Source: Enterobacter cloacae complex sp. ECNIH7 (GTDB taxonomy: Bacteria > Pseudomonadota > Gammaproteobacteria > Enterobacterales > Enterobacteriaceae). Taken from it: a stretch of DNA of 64,000 bases. Position 1 is the first letter of the stretch. Each line of letters begins with the position of its first letter. A program made the translations under genes and the position numbers. The notes under the pieces are model-generated. The model saw only the letters and a list, made by a program, of their open reading frames with translations, made no database searches and was not told the origin of the DNA. Of the stretch, positions 1-9,745 are shown piece after piece. The DNA is taken from positions 2,232,001-2,296,000 of the forward strand of contig NZ_CP017990.1 in the NCBI RefSeq assembly GCF_002208095.1, in the 5' to 3' direction.

Positions 1-2
1 GC

Positions 3-122
3 AAAATGCGACATCTGGCTTTTTTTGAACTGGAACTGAGTAAAAATGGCTCTTTACCGGGTATGCAGGAACAGGCGGATACAATCCCCTCGATACATTT
101 GAGCATGTGCATCATCTACTGA
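3..122 (+). CDS. possible 3' end of an upstream gene (partial)
   Basis: One frame stays open from the window edge to a TGA at 120-122 and would encode about 39 residues. I do not recognise the sequence. It lies just upstream of a T6SS effector gene in the same orientation, so it could be the tail of another gene of that module, but a chance open frame of this length is just as plausible. The rest of 123-192 is an AT-rich spacer with a weak purine run before the next start. Confidence 0.25.
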   Translation, partial: KMRHLAFFELELSKNGSLPGMQEQADTIPSIHLSMCIIY

Positions 123-192
123 AGATAGAGCGGTAATTTTGGTTAAGGTATGATGGGATATTTATTAACCCTCAAAACTAAAAGGATTTTCC

Positions 193-1881
193 ATGAGCAC
201 AAACGAAAAGACCACACCGGAAGATACCGGTTATTATCGGTATGAAGTTATCGGGGACTGCACTCTGCGAACCAGCGCTGTCGGGACTGTAAAAACCGTT
301 CAGTGCCGGCGGGTGCCAGTCAGGGGGATCGCGCTGACCGTAGGTGTGTTCTTTGACGGCACTGGGAATAACCGGGCGAATTCAGACGATCTGCGGCTGG
401 CATATGCGCACTGCGCTAATCTGGTTGGCGAGGATCGTGCCAGGGCGTGCGAGAAGTATGAAAAGCATGCCAGAGCAGAGTTAGGGAACGCCAGCTGGCA
501 GGGCGGCATCACTAATATTTCGCGACTGTTTGACCTTTATCAGTCTAGTGATGAACTCAACGACAGTGAGACAGAGGCGCAGGTAAAAATCTACGTCAGC
601 GGCATCGGGACGGCGGACGGTGAAAGCGATTCTATGCTGGGAGCGGCGCTGGGCAGCAGCCTTATCCGGCAGTTTGAAGGGGTGGTGACGAAGACAGACG
701 AGGCGCTTGACAAAATCAGCGCAGAGCTGAGCCGCTTTATCAAACTTAACCGTGACAAAGTGGCGATAGCGAAGGTGCAGTTTGATGTGTTCGGTTTTAG
801 CCGCGGGGCAGCGGCAGCGCGGCACTTCGCCAACCGGGTGATGAACCAGGACGCGGAGATAGCGGTGGCGATAGACAAAGGATTAGACCTGACAGGGCAC
901 CATGGAAAAGCGGCGGGAGAGGTACGCTTTCTGGGGCTGTTTGACACGGTGGCGGCCATCGGGAGTCTGCTGAACTTCTACGGCATCAACGGGCGCAGCA
1001 ACCCCGGCGTCAACCTCGAACTGCGTCCCTCGGTGGCGCAGAAGGTGTTTCAGATAAGCGCAATGCACGAGTGCAGATATAACTTCAGCCTGAACAGCAT
1101 AGCGGGGATGTGGCCGGAGCTGGCGCTGCCGGGTGCGCACTCGGATATCGGCGGAGGCTACAACGCGGGAGAGGATGAAATATCCCTGCTGACGATGCCG
1201 GACTTTGAAGTGATACCGGAAAGCTCGGATGAAATGCAGACGGCAGTATATCGTAAGGCGGAGAAGATGCGTCAGACGCTATATTCGCTGCCGGCGCTGA
1301 AATACCTGATGCCGCACGGTAAGGTAGAGACGAAAATGATTTCGTGGCCACTGGTTAACCGGGATAAGGCACGGGCGTTTATTTTGGAGAAGAAAGCCGG
1401 CGCGGCGGTATTTATGACTCGCCGGGCGGTGCCGAACGACTGGGAAAAGGTGAGTATGCGGGTGATGCTCGATGCGGCACAGGATGCCGGGGTGATATTC
1501 GGTGATATTGATCCGCAAAATACTGACATGGCTCTTCCCGCTGAGCTTGTTTCCCTGTGTGACAAAGCGATAGCGCAGGGGCGCGCAGTCCGACGCGGTA
1601 CGGAGCAGGAGAGCTTCACGGCAGATGAGATGCGGACCATCGGGCGTTACCTGCACTGTTCGGCGAACTGGAACATCGATTCGGATCTGAGCCTGTGGGT
1701 GAGTCCGTCCTCAGGAGAAGTTTTTCTGAGAAACCACTATGCGCCAACGGACGAGCGCTCGTTCGTGTGGCCGATGGCTCCTGGCAAAGGGTGGGTGCGG
1801 ACGGTATGGCGGATGGACGACCAGCAGCAGTGGGAAGACAGGGCGCGGGCGAATGCGGACGCGCTGGACGGACTTTTCTGA
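193..1881 (+). CDS. DUF2235 phospholipase, Tle1-type T6SS lipase effector
   Basis: The 562-aa protein carries the DUF2235 alpha/beta-hydrolase core used by Tle1 antibacterial phospholipases that the type VI secretion system delivers into rival cells. Visible marks are FDGTGNN at residues 54-60, the nucleophile elbow GFSRG with Ser203, the LGLFDTVA strand with Asp251, and GAHSDIGGGY around His316/Asp318, as expected for the Ser-Asp-His arrangement. There is no signal peptide, as expected for a T6SS cargo. The next gene is a lipoprotein with a Shine-Dalgarno sequence that begins at this gene's stop codon, the usual effector/immunity arrangement. No VgrG or structural T6SS gene is visible inside the window, so its carrier must lie upstream or elsewhere. 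The start has only a weak ribosome site (AAAAGGA). Confidence 0.85.
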   Translation: MSTNEKTTPEDTGYYRYEVIGDCTLRTSAVGTVKTVQCRRVPVRGIALTVGVFFDGTGNNRANSDDLRLAYAHCANLVGEDRARACEKYEKHARAELGNASWQGGITNISRLFDLYQSSDELNDSETEAQVKIYVSGIGTADGESDSMLGAALGSSLIRQFEGVVTKTDEALDKISAELSRFIKLNRDKVAIAKVQFDVFGFSRGAAAARHFANRVMNQDAEIAVAIDKGLDLTGHHGKAAGEVRFLGLFDTVAAIGSLLNFYGINGRSNPGVNLELRPSVAQKVFQISAMHECRYNFSLNSIAGMWPELALPGAHSDIGGGYNAGEDEISLLTMPDFEVIPESSDEMQTAVYRKAEKMRQTLYSLPALKYLMPHGKVETKMISWPLVNRDKARAFILEKKAGAAVFMTRRAVPNDWEKVSMRVMLDAAQDAGVIFGDIDPQNTDMALPAELVSLCDKAIAQGRAVRRGTEQESFTADEMRTIGRYLHCSANWNIDSDLSLWVSPSSGEVFLRNHYAPTDERSFVWPMAPGKGWVRTVWRMDDQQQWEDRARANADALDGLF

Positions 1882-1891
1882 GGAGGCAGGG

Positions 1892-2578
1892 ATGAAACGA
1901 TTACCGCTGGTAGCGGTCATGTTGGGTGTCGTATTGCTCGCCGGTTGCCACGATCGCCGGGAGGGTGTGAAGTCATTGTCAGGGGATGGTGTAGAACAGT
2001 GGGGGCAGAAACTGCCTTACGATCACTGGCAGTTTAATTTTTTCTATCCCGTCAACCTGCCGGCACTGGTGACCATGGTGTATCTGGAGGATGGGGATAT
2101 CCGGGAAAGTATTTTCCGGCGACTGGACCCCACGGAACCGAGCCAGAGCAGCGTGGGGACATGGAGCCAGCGCGTGGGTGGTTTTTCAGCCAATTTTAAT
2201 ATCGGCAAGGCGCTGCCTGTCAGGATGACGGTGTGCTGGGACTCGGTTATCGATAAAAAGGCGTACGAAACGGAGATCTGGTTCAGTCGGGAGACATGGC
2301 AGCAGATGCTCACAGCCTATCCTGATACCTATAAGCCGGGAAAGACGTATTACCGGGATAATATGATTATCGGACTGGCACCGGGTGGAACGGTGCGGGT
2401 CTGGCTGGAGAATAACGGCGATCCTGTTGTGCTTCAGCATCCTGCGCGGCAACTCACTCTGACAGGGGAGGATATGCTGATATGCAAAGGGGTAACGAAA
2501 CATCCTAACGGATATATTTATTACGGAAAGACACCCGATTTCATCAAAGGGAAAATCTATCCGTATGGCAACTGGTAG
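1892..2578 (+). CDS. DUF2931-type lipoprotein, likely immunity to the upstream lipase
   Basis: This 228-aa protein begins with a lipoprotein signal peptide; the lipobox is LLAGC, placing the lipidated Cys near residue 20. The body resembles the DUF2931 family, repeatedly found next to Tle1 effectors as a periplasmic inhibitor. AGGAGG at 1881-1886 fixes the start at 1892 rather than the upstream in-frame ATG. Placement directly behind the lipase gene and the periplasmic address fit neutralisation of a phospholipase that attacks from the periplasm. The immunity role is inferred from family and neighbourhood. Confidence 0.75.
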   Translation: MKRLPLVAVMLGVVLLAGCHDRREGVKSLSGDGVEQWGQKLPYDHWQFNFFYPVNLPALVTMVYLEDGDIRESIFRRLDPTEPSQSSVGTWSQRVGGFSANFNIGKALPVRMTVCWDSVIDKKAYETEIWFSRETWQQMLTAYPDTYKPGKTYYRDNMIIGLAPGGTVRVWLENNGDPVVLQHPARQLTLTGEDMLICKGVTKHPNGYIYYGKTPDFIKGKIYPYGNW

Positions 2579-2595
2579 GGCATAACGGTCAGTAA

Positions 2596-2626
2596 AATCA
2601 AAAGGATCCTCTTGAGATCCTTTTGA
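2596..2626 (+). terminator. rho-independent terminator after the effector/immunity pair
   Basis: AAAAGGATC and GATCCTTTT form a perfect 9-bp stem around a 7-nt loop, followed by TTTTGA. It sits about 20 bp after the immunity gene stop and closes that transcript. Confidence 0.75.
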
Positions 2627-2682
2627 GCATCAATCTGATTGTTTTGATGGGTTAAACTTCAATTTTTTTAACATGTCACATT

Positions 2683-3132
2683 TTGCAGCTTCGCTCCCAC
2701 CAGGGCTACATCGCGCGTAAAATCGGGAACATCAAAATCACGACCTGCGCCAGCCCGGACTGGCTGGCAAAACACGGTACGCCAGAAACGCCGGATGATT
2801 TACGCAAACATCAGGCCATCAACTGGATTAATAACCGCAGCAGACAAATTCATCCGTGGACGTTTACCACGCCAGAAGGCATCGCGGAAATTACCTTGCC
2901 CGGTAAGCTTGTCGTGGATAACTCCGAGGCCTACATCGCGGCAGGCCTTGCCGGGCTGGGGTTAATGCAGGGGATGAATCTCTTTCTTCAGCCTTACATA
3001 GACCGTGGTCTTCTGGTTGAAGTCCTGCCGGACTATCGCTCGCCGGACCGCAAGCTGTCACTGCTCTATCCACACCGCCACCTCTCCCGGAAGGTACGGG
3101 TCTTTACCGAGTGGCTGGAGAGTCTGGTGTGA
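2683..3132 (+). pseudogene. truncated LysR-type regulator (effector-binding domain only)
   Basis: The reading frame encodes about 149 aa that match the C-terminal half of a LysR regulator: the CASPDWLAKHG segment, PDDLRKHQAI, VDNSEAYIAAGLAGLGL and the closing YPHRHLSRKVRVFTEWL strand-helix. The N-terminal winged helix and linker helix are missing, and the first possible start is a TTG without a ribosome site. The break falls about 60 bp after the terminator of the T6SS pair, suggesting that acquisition of that module removed the 5' half. The 3' end overlaps the convergent MocR gene by about 29 bp. Confidence 0.8.
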
Positions 3133-4558
3133 AAGCGGCCAGCTCGTGACACAGCGCGCCAATCTGTTCCACGGCGTTCAGCAGGCGGAGCGTGGGTTCG
3201 TTTGCGCAGTTCAGCCGCAGAAAGTGCGTTAACTCCGCGGCAGGGGAAAACAGGGGGCCAGGGCTGACGCCAATGCCCAGCGCCAGCGCGCGACGATGCA
3301 CCTCCAGCGCGTTGACCCGCTGAGGCAGTTCAACCCACAGCAGGAAACCGGCAGCGGGTACGTTAACGCGCGTACCGGGCGGAAAGCTCGCCTTGACCTG
3401 CGCCACGACGGCGCGAACGCCCTCTGAGATCCGGCGCTTCAGCCGCCGCAGATGGCGATCGTAGTCGCCGCTCGCCAGAACATCGCTCGTCGCCGCTTCC
3501 AGCAGCGGGGCGCCAGCCCATTCTCCGGCCATGCGGGCCTGTAAGACCTGCGGGGAGTAGCGTCCGGCGGCGATCCAGCCGATTCGCCATCCGGGCGCAA
3601 GCGTTTTAGACAGGGAACTGCAGTAGATCACATTCCCGCTCAGGTCGAACGCCTTGCAGGCCGGAGGGCGTTGCCCCTCGCCGACCAGATCACCGTAAAC
3701 ATCGTCCTCAATTAAAGGAATTTCAGCCTCTTCAAGCAGGGCAACCAGTTCCTGCTTGCGCGCGACGGGCATGCTGGCACCCAAAGGATTTTGCACCGTG
3801 GGCGAGGCCAGAACGGCCGCGGGGCGGTGGCAGCGAATAGCGTCCGCCAGCGGTTCCAGCAGCAGGCCTTCTACAGGGTCGGTGGGGATCGCTAAAGCCT
3901 TCAGGCCTAAATCCTCCAGCAGCAGGAGCGTACCAAAGTAGGCTGGCTGCTCAATCGCCACGACATCACCCGGCTGGCACACGGCCCGAAGTGCCAGGCG
4001 CAGCGCCTGCGTCGCGCCTGCGGTAATAATGAGATCGTCCGCGCCGAACCGGGCTCCCCACTGGGCAGAGCGCGCGGCAATCTTGCTTCGCAAATCCCGC
4101 CTTCCCGGAGGCAGGCTGTAGCTCTGTCCATGCGCGTCCAGACGACGGCCCGCAGAGTGCAACGCCCGCTGCAGCGCATCTCCCGGCAGCCACGCGGGAT
4201 CGGGCAGGGCGGCGCCCAGCGGGATCAGCCGGGCTTCTGCACAGCTGAACAGCGACCGGGCCACGGCGGACAGGGTGACGGGGACCGGGCCAGGCGTGAA
4301 GCGCGCGGGCTCCGCGCGCGGAGGCTGGCTGGTCAGACGGATGTAATAGCCTGAACGCGGGCGTGCAACGATCAGCCCTTCAGCCTCAAGGCAGCGGAGG
4401 GCCTCCAGCGCCGTCGGAAGGCTAACGCGCTCGCGTTCGGCCAGTTTGCGCGCGGAGATCATCCTGTCACCGGCGCGCAGCGCGCCGGACGTAATGGTAA
4501 GACGCAGCATATTCGCAATACGGCGATAGTGAGGAGAGGACCGGGACGGGGCAGACAT
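3104..4558 (-). CDS. MocR/PdxR-family regulator (GntR HTH fused to aminotransferase-like domain)
   Basis: The 484-aa protein has an N-terminal GntR winged helix (SARKLAERERVSLPTALEAL, about residues 35-55) followed by a fold-type I aminotransferase domain. The pyridoxal-phosphate pocket is recognisable: SPTVQNPLG and SSLSKTLAPGWRIGW with the Schiff-base Lys at about residue 318. MocR proteins sense PLP or amino-acid adducts and usually control a neighbouring divergent gene. Here that gene is the arylamine N-acetyltransferase at 4655, across a 96-bp shared promoter region. Target and ligand are inferred. Confidence 0.85.
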   Translation of the reverse strand: MSAPSRSSPHYRRIANMLRLTITSGALRAGDRMISARKLAERERVSLPTALEALRCLEAEGLIVARPRSGYYIRLTSQPPRAEPARFTPGPVPVTLSAVARSLFSCAEARLIPLGAALPDPAWLPGDALQRALHSAGRRLDAHGQSYSLPPGRRDLRSKIAARSAQWGARFGADDLIITAGATQALRLALRAVCQPGDVVAIEQPAYFGTLLLLEDLGLKALAIPTDPVEGLLLEPLADAIRCHRPAAVLASPTVQNPLGASMPVARKQELVALLEEAEIPLIEDDVYGDLVGEGQRPPACKAFDLSGNVIYCSSLSKTLAPGWRIGWIAAGRYSPQVLQARMAGEWAGAPLLEAATSDVLASGDYDRHLRRLKRRISEGVRAVVAQVKASFPPGTRVNVPAAGFLLWVELPQRVNALEVHRRALALGIGVSPGPLFSPAAELTHFLRLNCANEPTLRLLNAVEQIGALCHELAAFTPDSPATR

Positions 4559-4654
4559 GGGTAACTGTTCAGGCTAATTTTCGATAAAACTGACTATACA
4601 GCCATTGATGCGCGCCATCTATAGTGTCCGGCATGTTCAGGACAAGGAGGCATT

Positions 4655-5422
4655 ATGCAAAGCGATAACTTCAACATTTCCACCTATTTCAAACGCATAA
4701 ACTATACCGGACCGGCGGGTGCCGATACGGTCACCCTGCATGCACTCATGCGCCATCAGCTCTTTTCCGTTCCCTTTGAAAATCTGGACGTACAGGCGGG
4801 CAAAGTTGTCTCGCTGGCGCCAGACGATATCGCCGATAAGGTGTTAACGCAGGGGCGCGGCGGCTACTGCTATGAGGTAAACGGGCTTTTTGCCATGGCG
4901 CTGGAGGCGTTAGGGATCCCTTACCGCTTCGTGGCGGCGCGCCCGATGTTCTACCCCGCGCGGCGGCCGAAAACCCACATGGCGATCGTTGCTGAGGTAG
5001 ATAGCCGACAGTGGCTTTGCGACCTCGGTTTCGGCAGCTACGGTATTCGTGCGCCGATGGCGCTGGACACGCTTGATGTTGAGATCGTACAGGATTTCGA
5101 CACGTTCCAACTGACCCGCAGCGCGGAGGGTGAGTATTTGCTTGAGGCGAAGGTTGAGGGAGAGTGGGCCCGGCAGTACGGCTTTGATCTCACCCCTCAG
5201 GAATGGATTGATTTCGTTCCGGCCAACTACCTTAACTCCACGCACCCGGATGCCATCTTTGTGCAGAAGCGGGTGGTGGTGCAGCACAGCACGGAGGGAC
5301 GCCAGATTTTGCTGGGCGATGTGCTGAAAACCATCACGGCGAACGGCACTGAAACGCGGAAACTGGCGGAGGAGGAAATCCGCCATGTCCTGAAAGACCG
5401 TTTTGCGCTGACCGCCGCGTAA
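4655..5422 (+). CDS. arylamine N-acetyltransferase family protein
   Basis: This 255-aa cytosolic enzyme should move an acetyl group from acetyl-CoA to an arylamine, hydrazine or hydroxylamine. The family triad is complete: Cys72 in RGGYCYE, His108 in KTHMA and Asp123 in LCDLGFG. FENLDV near residues 41-46 is also typical. AAGGAGG sits 4 bp before the ATG. It is somewhat shorter than E. coli NhoA (about 281 aa) and not very close to it by eye, so it is probably a paralogous branch. Divergent placement from the MocR regulator suggests control by it. Confidence 0.85.
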   Translation: MQSDNFNISTYFKRINYTGPAGADTVTLHALMRHQLFSVPFENLDVQAGKVVSLAPDDIADKVLTQGRGGYCYEVNGLFAMALEALGIPYRFVAARPMFYPARRPKTHMAIVAEVDSRQWLCDLGFGSYGIRAPMALDTLDVEIVQDFDTFQLTRSAEGEYLLEAKVEGEWARQYGFDLTPQEWIDFVPANYLNSTHPDAIFVQKRVVVQHSTEGRQILLGDVLKTITANGTETRKLAEEEIRHVLKDRFALTAA

Positions 5423-5444
5423 TCTGCCGGGAAACGGTGGAGCC

Positions 5445-8400
5445 TCAGCGCAGTCCGTCTTCTGCGGCGTTGCGCTGAGCTCCCCACTGTAACAGCAGGC
5501 TAAACGACGCGGGTAACACGGTCAGCGTCACCAGCGTCGCGACCAGCAGCCCGCCGATAATGGCATAGGCCATTGGCCCCCAGAAGACCTGATGAGAGAT
5601 CGGGATCATGCCCAGAATGGCGGCGCAGGCGGTCAGACAGATGGGTCTGGCCCGGTGCTCCGCGGCCGCCATAATTGCGGCATCGTTTGCCATCCCCTGA
5701 GCAAGATTGCTGTCAACTTCGCTAATCAGTATCACCGCGTTGCGCACGATCATCCCCGCCAGGGCGATGACGCCCAGCAGCGCGACAAACCCCATCGGCG
5801 TGCCGCCGGGCAGCATAGCCAGCACGATCCCCGGCAGGCCAAACGGGGCCATCAGGAGGGCCAGCAGCATCCGGGAATATCGCCGCAGCTGAAGCATCAG
5901 CAGCAACAGCATGAGGACCAGCGTTACCGGAAGAACGGTAAAGACGGAGCTGTTCCCCTTGTCCGATTCGGCAACCGCGCCGCCCTCTTCAATGCTGTAA
6001 CCTGCGGGCAGGCTCGCGCGCAGCTTGTCGACCGCCGGACGCAGCGCCGCGGATACCGCTTCAGCCTTCAGGCCCGGGGCAAGGTCCGTTTGCACCGTGA
6101 TAAAGGGCACGCGCTGGCGACGCCAGATGACCGGATCGTCCACGCCCCAGGCCGGCGTCGCGACGGCGCTGAGCGGAATTTTTTTACCGTCATTCCCCTG
6201 AATCGTGAGCGAGGAGAGGGTGGAGGTGCTGTGACGTGCATCGTCCGTGGCCCGCAGCACCACGTCGACAAGGCGGTCGTTATCCCTGATGGAGGTGACA
6301 ACGCTGCCGGACCAGACGGTGTTCAGCGTGCGGGCGAGGCTTTCTGACGATATTCCCGCCGCCCTGGCCGCCGTCTGATTCACCTTAAGGGTGATGACCC
6401 TTTCAGGCTCTCCGGCCGTCTGGTTAACGTCGCGTGAGAACGGGGAGCGGCCAATCGCGTCCGTGAGACGGTTCGCCAACGCCCGAACCTGCAGATAATC
6501 CGGCCCGCTCACCCGGTATTTGATGGGCCAGCCGACGGGCGGCCCCAGCTCTAGGGGCGACACGCGCGTGATGATGTTGCTAAACTGCGTCGCCAGGAGC
6601 CTGTTGAGCTGCGCATGCAGACGATCCCGCGCCGCAAGATCCTTCGCCACCACAACCATCTGGGCGATATTTTCATTTTCCAGCAGCACGTCCATCGGCA
6701 GGTAAAAACGGATGGCGCCCGACCCGACGTACGTCGAATAGCGATCGATGTTGCCGTTGCCGGCCAGCGCTTTTTCCAGCTTTTTCACCTCTCTTAGCGT
6801 TTCCGGCTGCGACGCGTTGGCCGGAAGCGTCAGGCTGACCAGCAGCTCAGGCCGGTCCGATGCGGGGAAAAACTCGCCCTGCATAAACGTCGTGCCGTAC
6901 GCTGACAGCCCCAGCGCGGCAAGCGCAATCAGCACGGTAGCGAGCCGGTGGCGCAGCGCCAGGCGTAAAAGTCGTCCGTACCCGCGCGCGATCCTGCCGG
7001 GGCCTGCCGCGTGATGTCTGACTTTTTCCGGCAGCAGCCACGTGCCCGTCAGCGGCGAAAACAGGATCGCGACGGCCCAGGAGCAGAGCAGGGCAATGAG
7101 CACCACCGCAAACAGGGAAAAGCAGTATTCACCGGCGCTGGAGGCCGCAAAACCAACGGGAATAAAGCCGGCAATCATCACCAGAGTACCGGTGAGCATC
7201 GGGAAGGCCGTCGTTTTGAACGCATGGGTGGCCGCATGCCGACGGGAATCCCCCGCTTCCAGCCGGGAGACCATCGTTTCAACGGCGATCATGGCGTCAT
7301 CCACCAGCAGGCCCAGGGCAATGATCAGCGCCCCGAGCGAGATGCGCTGAAGGCCGATGCCTGCGAGCATCATGCCGGCAAACGTCATGGCGAGCACCAG
7401 CGGGATGGCCGTCGCCACGACCAGTCCGGCCCGTAAGCCCAGCGAGACAAATGAAACCGCCAGCACGATAACAACGGCTTCGATAAGCACCCGGATAAAT
7501 CCGCTTACCGCGTCACTGACCACCGCTGACTGATCGGCAACTTTCACCATCTCGATACCGTGCGGCAGCCCGGCGCTGAGGGCCGCCATTCTGGCATTCA
7601 GCGCAGCGCCGAAACGCAGCATGTTGCCCGTTGGCGCCATCGACACCGCCAGCCCGATAGCCGGCTTGCCGTTTACCCGGTAGGCCGGGGCCGGTGGCTC
7701 GGCGATTTCCCGGGTGACGGTGGCAATGTCGGTCAGCGGAATATAGCGATTGTTCACGTGCAGCGTGACGGCGCGTAAGCTCTCTTCGGTCATGAGCGCC
7801 CCGCTGACCTTGATCGCCATGTTCTCTTTTTCGGTACGCATCGTTCCTGCCGGGACAACCGCATTTTGCGCCCGGAGGGCGTCGGCAACCTCCTGAATAT
7901 CAAGCCCCATCCCTGCCAGGCGCGCGGGAGAAAAGGCGAGAACCCACTGCTCCTGCTGTTCGCCCAGCAGGGTGGTTTTGCCTATATCCGGCAGGGACAT
8001 CAGCTCGCGACGAATTGTCTCTGCGCGATCCCGCACCTCCCGCAGGGTGAAGCCCTCGGGAATAAAGGCATAAATTGTGCCGAACGTGTCGTCAAACTCG
8101 TCGTCCACGGCAGGGCCCTGCACCCCTTCAGGCAGGGACGGCGCGATGTCCTGCATTTTTTTGCGAACCTGATACCAGATATCCGGCACGCGTTGCGGGG
8201 GCGTATCGTCACGGAGGTTGACGTGGATAACGGTGCGTCCGGCCCGGGTTTCACTTTCGAGATAGTCCAGCCAGGGCGTTTCCTGCAGCTTTTTTTCAAG
8301 CGTATCGGTCAGCAGGCGGGTGGTATCCGCCACGGAGGCTCCCGGCCACTGCGCGGAGACGACGGCCGTTTTAATGGTAAAAGCCGGATCTTCGTTACGC

Positions 8401-8522
8401 GGCAGCTTCTCATAGCAAAACACGCCCATCGCAATTACCAGCAGCATGAAAAAGCTGACCATCTGCTGGTTCTTCAGCGCCCAGGCGGAGAGGTTAAATT
8501 TGGCTTCCGGTCCTGTGTTCAT
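5445..8522 (-). CDS. RND efflux pump inner-membrane permease
   Basis: The 1,025-aa protein has the usual RND length and layout: TM1 at about residues 18-36, a large periplasmic loop, a central block of TM segments with the proton-relay motif GLLVDDAMIAVE in TM4, and a second half ending with GVIALAGMIVRNAVILI. It overlaps the adaptor gene by 4 bp and is the last gene of a regulator-sensor-adaptor-pump operon. No outer-membrane channel gene is present nearby, so it probably uses TolC. Substrates cannot be told from sequence; the division from AcrB is large. Confidence 0.9.
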   Translation of the reverse strand: MNTGPEAKFNLSAWALKNQQMVSFFMLLVIAMGVFCYEKLPRNEDPAFTIKTAVVSAQWPGASVADTTRLLTDTLEKKLQETPWLDYLESETRAGRTVIHVNLRDDTPPQRVPDIWYQVRKKMQDIAPSLPEGVQGPAVDDEFDDTFGTIYAFIPEGFTLREVRDRAETIRRELMSLPDIGKTTLLGEQQEQWVLAFSPARLAGMGLDIQEVADALRAQNAVVPAGTMRTEKENMAIKVSGALMTEESLRAVTLHVNNRYIPLTDIATVTREIAEPPAPAYRVNGKPAIGLAVSMAPTGNMLRFGAALNARMAALSAGLPHGIEMVKVADQSAVVSDAVSGFIRVLIEAVVIVLAVSFVSLGLRAGLVVATAIPLVLAMTFAGMMLAGIGLQRISLGALIIALGLLVDDAMIAVETMVSRLEAGDSRRHAATHAFKTTAFPMLTGTLVMIAGFIPVGFAASSAGEYCFSLFAVVLIALLCSWAVAILFSPLTGTWLLPEKVRHHAAGPGRIARGYGRLLRLALRHRLATVLIALAALGLSAYGTTFMQGEFFPASDRPELLVSLTLPANASQPETLREVKKLEKALAGNGNIDRYSTYVGSGAIRFYLPMDVLLENENIAQMVVVAKDLAARDRLHAQLNRLLATQFSNIITRVSPLELGPPVGWPIKYRVSGPDYLQVRALANRLTDAIGRSPFSRDVNQTAGEPERVITLKVNQTAARAAGISSESLARTLNTVWSGSVVTSIRDNDRLVDVVLRATDDARHSTSTLSSLTIQGNDGKKIPLSAVATPAWGVDDPVIWRRQRVPFITVQTDLAPGLKAEAVSAALRPAVDKLRASLPAGYSIEEGGAVAESDKGNSSVFTVLPVTLVLMLLLLMLQLRRYSRMLLALLMAPFGLPGIVLAMLPGGTPMGFVALLGVIALAGMIVRNAVILISEVDSNLAQGMANDAAIMAAAEHRARPICLTACAAILGMIPISHQVFWGPMAYAIIGGLLVATLVTLTVLPASFSLLLQWGAQRNAAEDGLR

Positions 8523-9667
8523 GGCTGAACCTCTCCGGCAACCACCGGCTCGCCGGACCGCAATGTGCTCACGCCCGCCGTAATCACCCTGTCGCCCGGC
8601 TCAAGGCCGGAGGCAATCATGACGGAGGTGGCCGTATAGCTCGCGGGCACCACAGCGCGCAGCTGCGCCCGCGACTGCGGGGTAATCACAAAAACGGCCG
8701 GTTTGTCGCCGATGCGGGTCAGCGCCGAGGCGGGAAGGGTGTAGCCGCGCGGGGCAGACGATGGCAACGTGACGGTAACGCTGGCGCCCAGCGCCATGGC
8801 CGCCGGCGGGTTTTGCAGGGTGGCCCTGACGCGCCAGGTGCGGGTCTGAGGATCGGCCTGCGGGGTGATATCCCGCAGCGCGGCAGACGCCTGTACCGAC
8901 GGGTCGCTGAGGAGGGAAACCCGCAATTCTGTCTTATCCAGAGGCGGAATCGCATCCGGAGTGGCAATATCAAACGCCACGTCGCGGGCTTCACCCGTTG
9001 CCAGCGTCAGCACGGACTGACCATCGCTGACAACCTGCCCCGCAGAGGCGTTCACGGCCGTGATGACGCCCGCCTGCGGCGCGATCAGGCGCGTCCAGCC
9101 GAGGCTTTCGCGGGCATTTCGCCACGCGGCCTCGCTGCTTTTTAAGCGCGCGCGGGCGACAAGCCAGTCGGCACGGGCGCTGTCGAGCTGCGTGCGGGCG
9201 ATAGCACCCGTTGGCATGAGCTTTTGCATTCGACTAACATTAAGCGCGGCGACCTGCGCCGAGGCTTTGGCACCTTCATAGTCGGCCTCAGCGCCGTCGA
9301 GCTGGTTTTTCCCGGTTGTATTGTCAAGCGTGGCCAGCAGCTGTCCGGCAGTGACCCGATCGCCAATATCAACGCTGCGCGTCAGTATTCGGCCCCCGGT
9401 CCGAAAGCTCAGGGTCGTTTCATCGTGGGCATGGATCTCACCGGTTCTTTCCAGCGCGGGAAGGGTCTGGGCGGCCCCGACGACGACGTAGCGTACCGCT
9501 CGCGCAGGGTCGGGCTTATTTTCGTGTTTATCACCGCAGCCGGTCAGCGGAAAAATCGCCAGCGCAAGCAGGGCCAGGGGAAGAAAATGCAGCCAGGAAA
9601 GGGTGCGCGCCACGCCGTACAAATGATGCAGGCAGTGGCGGAGGGAGAGAAAAAATTCGTCTGACAT
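8519..9667 (-). CDS. RND periplasmic adaptor (membrane fusion lipoprotein)
   Basis: The 382-aa protein has an unusually long N-terminal leader ending in a lipobox (FPLTGC, Cys at about residue 44). A lipoyl/barrel-sandwich half follows (TLSFRTGGRILTRSVDIGDRVTAGQLLATLD), then a short alpha-hairpin, the second lipoyl half and beta-barrel. This is the standard HlyD/AcrA arrangement joining the pump to an outer-membrane channel. GGAG 8 bp upstream supports the listed start. It is translationally coupled to the pump through a 4-bp overlap. Confidence 0.9.
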   Translation of the reverse strand: MSDEFFLSLRHCLHHLYGVARTLSWLHFLPLALLALAIFPLTGCGDKHENKPDPARAVRYVVVGAAQTLPALERTGEIHAHDETTLSFRTGGRILTRSVDIGDRVTAGQLLATLDNTTGKNQLDGAEADYEGAKASAQVAALNVSRMQKLMPTGAIARTQLDSARADWLVARARLKSSEAAWRNARESLGWTRLIAPQAGVITAVNASAGQVVSDGQSVLTLATGEARDVAFDIATPDAIPPLDKTELRVSLLSDPSVQASAALRDITPQADPQTRTWRVRATLQNPPAAMALGASVTVTLPSSAPRGYTLPASALTRIGDKPAVFVITPQSRAQLRAVVPASYTATSVMIASGLEPGDRVITAGVSTLRSGEPVVAGEVQP

Positions 9668-9709
9668 AACGCCGCTCCATAAAGGGAATGGCGTTATTAA
9701 ATGCGCGCT

Positions 9710-9730
9710 ACGTCGAGAAAGATTCGACGT
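9710..9730. promoter_or_regulatory. inverted repeat upstream of the adaptor gene
   Basis: ACGTCGA and TCGACGT are perfect 7-bp arms around 7 bp, in the 78-bp gap between the sensor-kinase stop and the adaptor start. There is no T-tract on the minus strand, so an operator, for example for the response regulator of this operon, is likelier than a terminator. Function inferred. Confidence 0.45.
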
Positions 9731-9745
9731 TCTGTCAAGGCTTTA

